From Cohnella silvisoli (GTDB lineage Bacteria > Bacillota > Bacilli > Paenibacillales > Paenibacillaceae): 64,000 nucleotides of DNA. The translations under genes and the position numbers were made by a program. The notes under the pieces were generated by a model. The model ran no database searches, was not told the DNA's origin, and saw only the letters and a list, made by a program, of their open reading frames with translations. Within the stretch, counting starts at the first letter, position 1; each line of letters opens with the position of its first letter. Below, one piece after another: positions 61,483-64,000 of this stretch. Where the stretch lies: NCBI RefSeq assembly GCF_021190915.1, contig NZ_JAIOAP010000004.1:1-64000 (forward strand), written 5' to 3'.

Positions 61483-61911
61483 ATGTGGGAATTTGAGCAT
61501 ACGGTAACGACAACGGCAAAAGCGGAGACGATTTGGAAGCTGTACAGCGATATTACCTCTTGGGTGGAATGGGACAAAGGCATTGAGTATGCTTCGTTAG
61601 ATGGGGCGTTCGCCGCGGGTACCCGGGGGATTCTGCAGCCGGAAGGACAAGAGCGTCTGGCTTTCGAGCTCACCGAGGTCGAACCTTTGCGTGGATTTTC
61701 GGACGTTACGGATATTCCGGACGCGGGCATTCGAATTCGCTTCGTACATCGCCTGCAACAAGCAGCCGAAGGAACGAGCGTTACGCATCATGTGACGATC
61801 ACCGGTCCTAATGCACATCAGATTGGGGCCGGTATGGCCCAAGGCATTCCGCATACTATAGAAGGGCTTGTCGCATTGGCGCTGGAAAAGGAGCGTCAAT
61901 ATGCAGGCTGA
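61483..61911 (+). CDS. SRPBCC-family (START-like) protein
   Basis: A 142-residue hydrophobic-ligand-pocket protein: MWEFEHTVTTTAKAETIWKL, then SDITSWVEWDKGIEYASLDG at the first loop, and the typical C-terminal long helix (GMAQGIPHTIEGLVALALEK). SRPBCC proteins bind lipids, polyketides or small hydrophobic molecules. GAGGTGG precedes ATG 61483. First gene of an SRPBCC/EVE/MarR operon; the second gene overlaps its 3' end. Confidence 0.88.
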   Translation: MWEFEHTVTTTAKAETIWKLYSDITSWVEWDKGIEYASLDGAFAAGTRGILQPEGQERLAFELTEVEPLRGFSDVTDIPDAGIRIRFVHRLQQAAEGTSVTHHVTITGPNAHQIGAGMAQGIPHTIEGLVALALEKERQYAG

Positions 61912-62365
61912 ACGGTTAAGCGAACAAACGCGATACTGGGTAGGCGTCGTGTCCGCATCCCATGTGAAGCTAGGAGTACAGGGCGGTTTCGCCCAGCTCT
62001 GCCACGGCAAGTCGGTTCCGTTGCGGCGGATGAGTCCCGGCGACTGGCTCGTCTACTACTCACCTCGCACCGACTTCACGCTAGGGGAGCCGCTGCAAGC
62101 ATTCACCGCTATCGGACAAGTAGAGGATGACAGGGTCTACGAATATCGGATGTCGGATTCCTTTGTACCTTTCCGCCGCAATATTCGCTATACTCGGTGT
62201 AAGGAAACGAAGATCGGCAACTTGCTGGAGCACCTAAGCTTCACGCGAGGCAATCGGAATTGGGGATATCGGTTCCGTTCGGGTCATTTTGAGATCGGGC
62301 GGAAAGATTCTCTGACGATTGCGGGTGCCATGCTGGAGGAGCAAAATGAGTTCAGAATACAGTGA
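61901..62365 (+). CDS. EVE-domain protein
   Basis: A 154-residue PUA-like EVE-domain protein. Typical features are YWVGVVSASHVKLGVQGGFA at the start, LRRMSPGDWLVYYSPR (~45), and RFRSGHFEIGRKDS near the end. EVE domains bind modified bases or nucleotides, including 5-methylcytosine in some. ATG 61901 overlaps the previous gene by eleven bases, with GGAG ahead. A nucleic-acid-modification role is inference from the fold. Confidence 0.82.
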   Translation: MQAERLSEQTRYWVGVVSASHVKLGVQGGFAQLCHGKSVPLRRMSPGDWLVYYSPRTDFTLGEPLQAFTAIGQVEDDRVYEYRMSDSFVPFRRNIRYTRCKETKIGNLLEHLSFTRGNRNWGYRFRSGHFEIGRKDSLTIAGAMLEEQNEFRIQ

Positions 62366-62789
62366 ATCGAAAGAAAGCCCCGGATTTCTGCTGTGGCAGG
62401 TAACGAATATATGGCAAAAGGACATACGGCGCGCTCTGGAACCGTTCGAATTGACGCACCCTCAGTTCGTGCTGCTCTTCTCGTGCCAATGGTTGAATGA
62501 CAAAAACGACAGTGCCGGCGTGACTCAGGTCCAACTAGCCCAGCATGCGCAAGTGGACGTGAACGTCACGTCCCAAGTGCTGAGAACGTTGGAGAAAAAA
62601 GGGTTCTTGAAACGCAGTCCCCATCCAACCGACACTAGAGCGAACATCATTACGATGACTCCGTCCGGAAGCGAACTCGCTTTCCGCGCCGTTCAAGCCG
62701 TCGAAACTGCCGATCGAACCTTTTTCGCCAGCATTGGCGACGACAGAGAGCAACTGATCCGGCTTATGCGGCAGCTGACGAGGCGTTAG
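62346..62789 (+). CDS. MarR-family transcriptional regulator
   Basis: A 147-residue winged-helix repressor: QVQLAQHAQVDVNVTSQVLR and LEKKGFLKRSPHPTDTRANI (wing) at ~60-100, with helices at both ends for dimerisation. GGAGGAG precedes ATG 62346, overlapping the EVE gene by 20 bases. It probably regulates this operon through the AT-rich repeats at 61421-61449, releasing DNA when a small hydrophobic ligand, perhaps handled by the SRPBCC protein, is present. Confidence 0.9.
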   Translation: MSSEYSESKESPGFLLWQVTNIWQKDIRRALEPFELTHPQFVLLFSCQWLNDKNDSAGVTQVQLAQHAQVDVNVTSQVLRTLEKKGFLKRSPHPTDTRANIITMTPSGSELAFRAVQAVETADRTFFASIGDDREQLIRLMRQLTRR

Positions 62790-62817
62790 ATTAAGCAAGG
62801 TACAATAAGAGTTCATG

Positions 62818-62844
62818 GGGCATCCAATCGGGTGTCCTTTTTTT
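62818..62844 (+). terminator. Terminator after the MarR operon
   Basis: GGGCATCC (62818-62825) pairs with GGGTGTCC (62830-62837) through two G-T pairs and is followed by seven Ts. Confidence 0.8.
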
Positions 62845-62916
62845 AGTCGACAAATTCATCAATAATAGTGTATATAAATACATATATAACCTTTTTCCGA
62901 CAAGGAGATTACTACA

Positions 62917-63525
62917 ATGATGCATCCGCATACGGAGCTTCGTTACATTGACGAGAAGATTGGCTTCGGAGTATTTGCTACCCAGTTTATTCCTAAAGGG
63001 ACATTAACGTGGGCGCTCGATGATCTGGATCAGATTCTGGAGCCTGAGGTTGTAGACGCCTTGGATGAAGATCGCAAGAAATTGGTTTTGAAATACTCTT
63101 ACCGCAACCAGAACGGAAAGTTCATCCTTTGCTGGGACAACGGGCGCTACGTGAACCACAGCTTCCATGCCAATTGCATCGGCACGGCGTATGAAGTTGA
63201 AATCGCCGTCCGCGATATTTATCCCGGGGAGCAGCTAACCGACGACTACGGTTCGCTCAACGTGGATGAACCGTTTGATTGTTTACCGGAGGAAGGTACC
63301 GATCGAAGCAAGGTCATGCCCGGCGATTTACTTCAATACGCGGAGGTATGGGATGCTCAGGCGATTGATGCTTTCAAGCAATATGATAAGGTTGAGCAGC
63401 CGCTCGCGCATCTGATTCGACCGGAGTTCAAAGATAAAATGGAAATCGCAGCCAAACAGCATAAACTCGTGGATTCTATTCGCGCCATTTACTTCGACCG
63501 ACTCTCCATGAATTCCGCCAAATGA
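62917..63525 (+). CDS. SET-domain protein
   Basis: A 202-residue bacterial SET-domain protein. GFGVFATQFIPKGTLTW starts the fold at ~15, DNGRYVNHSFHANC is the NHS-type SAM/catalytic segment (~80), and YPGEQLTDDYG the final core motif (~105). The C-terminal ~70 residues are helical. SET enzymes methylate lysines on proteins; bacterial targets are mostly unknown. AAGGAG precedes ATG 62917. Its last 37 bases overlap the converging ABC transporter gene. Confidence 0.88.
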   Translation: MMHPHTELRYIDEKIGFGVFATQFIPKGTLTWALDDLDQILEPEVVDALDEDRKKLVLKYSYRNQNGKFILCWDNGRYVNHSFHANCIGTAYEVEIAVRDIYPGEQLTDDYGSLNVDEPFDCLPEEGTDRSKVMPGDLLQYAEVWDAQAIDAFKQYDKVEQPLAHLIRPEFKDKMEIAAKQHKLVDSIRAIYFDRLSMNSAK

Positions 63526-64000
63526 GGGGCATGCTTAAGTAGATCTTGGAAAAATTCACGCTGCAGCGTAATGAATACAACAGGCGTCAAAGTCTGAATG
63601 GAAGCCGTACGGGGAACGTTGCGCAACAAAGCCACTTCCCCGAAAAAATCGCCATCGGACAGAACCGCAACCCGCGCATTTCCTCCTAACTCATCCTTTT
63701 TCAATACCTCGACCTTACCTCGAACAATGACGTAAAATTTGTCGCCCGGATCCCCTTCGTGAATGATCGTCCGGTCTTTGGCATAGGATTCGGTCGCAAA
63801 GAAATGAGAAATTCCCTGTAAAAAAGAATCATCCATATCCGCGAAAATAGGAAACAATTTAAGTCGTTCCGCGCTAACTTCCACATGATAACCGTCTTCG
63901 CTGATCTCAAATCCGGTTTGCTTCTGCCAAGATTGCTTATACCGACCTGCCGGCAGCTTCAGCAATTGTTGGTGAGAGCCTTGTTCCGCAACTTCCCCTT
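63489..64000 (-). CDS. C-terminus of ABC transporter with cyclic nucleotide-binding domain (partial)
   Basis: The gene runs in from the right edge; the last ~170 residues are visible. The frame remains open to 64000 and begins with GEVAEQGSHQQLLKLPAGRY, the end of an exporter-type ATPase, and continues into a cNMP-binding domain (LKLFPIFADMDDSFLQ, then IIHEGDPGDKFYVIVRGKVE and FGEVALLRNVPRTAS). Such fusions are thought to be gated or regulated by cyclic nucleotides. A start at 63965 is only an internal TTG. The stop lies inside the 3' end of the SET gene. Confidence 0.85.
   Translation of the reverse strand, partial: GEVAEQGSHQQLLKLPAGRYKQSWQKQTGFEISEDGYHVEVSAERLKLFPIFADMDDSFLQGISHFFATESYAKDRTIIHEGDPGDKFYVIVRGKVEVLKKDELGGNARVAVLSDGDFFGEVALLRNVPRTASIQTLTPVVFITLQREFFQDLLKHAPHLAEFMESRSK

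Overview
The window reads as chromosomal DNA of a motile, spore-former-type Gram-positive bacterium of the Paenibacillaceae (Paenibacillus or Cohnella-like). The evidence is strong AGGAGG-type ribosome binding sites, many TTG and GTG starts, a CsrA-controlled flagellin, YesM/YesN two-component systems, many AraC regulators beside sugar genes, lipoprotein sugar-binding ABC systems and catabolite-response (cre) sequences. This assignment is inferred from gene content; there is no rRNA or tRNA gene in the window to anchor it.

Layout. 1-5.1 kb: edge of an insertion sequence, a YciI-like protein, an XRE regulator, a GC-rich TetR plus glycosyltransferase pair, and two small conserved genes. 5.2-13.3 kb: giant flagellin, csrA, a sigma-D promoter feeding two terminator hairpins whose loops carry GGA motifs, a 1,467-residue LuxR-type regulator, and a second short csrA. 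13.5-18.1 kb: TMEM175-like channel, AraC regulator with a divergent dehydrogenase/isomerase pair, nucleotidyltransferase. 18.4-23.2 kb: an AT-rich array of small unrelated genes separated by five related structured repeats that look like integron attC sites. 23.5-29.5 kb: flavinylation operon (FMN-binding protein, ApbE, RnfD-like), broken cysK, XRE/RadC pair, aldo-keto reductase, CsaA, IS630 remnant. 29.5-44.5 kb: polysaccharide utilisation locus (YesN/YesM, ABC importer, GH31, GH95, secreted beta-helix enzyme with four near-identical carbohydrate-binding repeats). 44.5-53 kb: DUF6807 protein, AraC regulators, two more dehydrogenase/isomerase sets, two zinc-type dehydrogenases, SGNH hydrolases (one broken). 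53-60.1 kb: FapA-like protein and a GntR-controlled ABC importer operon that ends in a PLP trans-sulfuration enzyme. 60.1-64 kb: GreA-like factor, racemase-like protein, SRPBCC/EVE/MarR operon, SET-domain protein and the C-terminus of an ABC transporter with a cyclic-nucleotide domain.

Most of the window works as plant-polysaccharide scavenging: regulators sense sugars, lipoprotein importers bring in oligosaccharides, GH enzymes trim them, and Gfo/Idh/MocA dehydrogenases with TIM-barrel isomerases process the sugars. Two regions stand out as possibly undescribed: the attC-like cassette array at 18.4-22.75 kb (no integrase in the window), and the sigma-D-driven GGA-loop hairpins upstream of csrA-hag, which could be CsrA-binding small RNAs.
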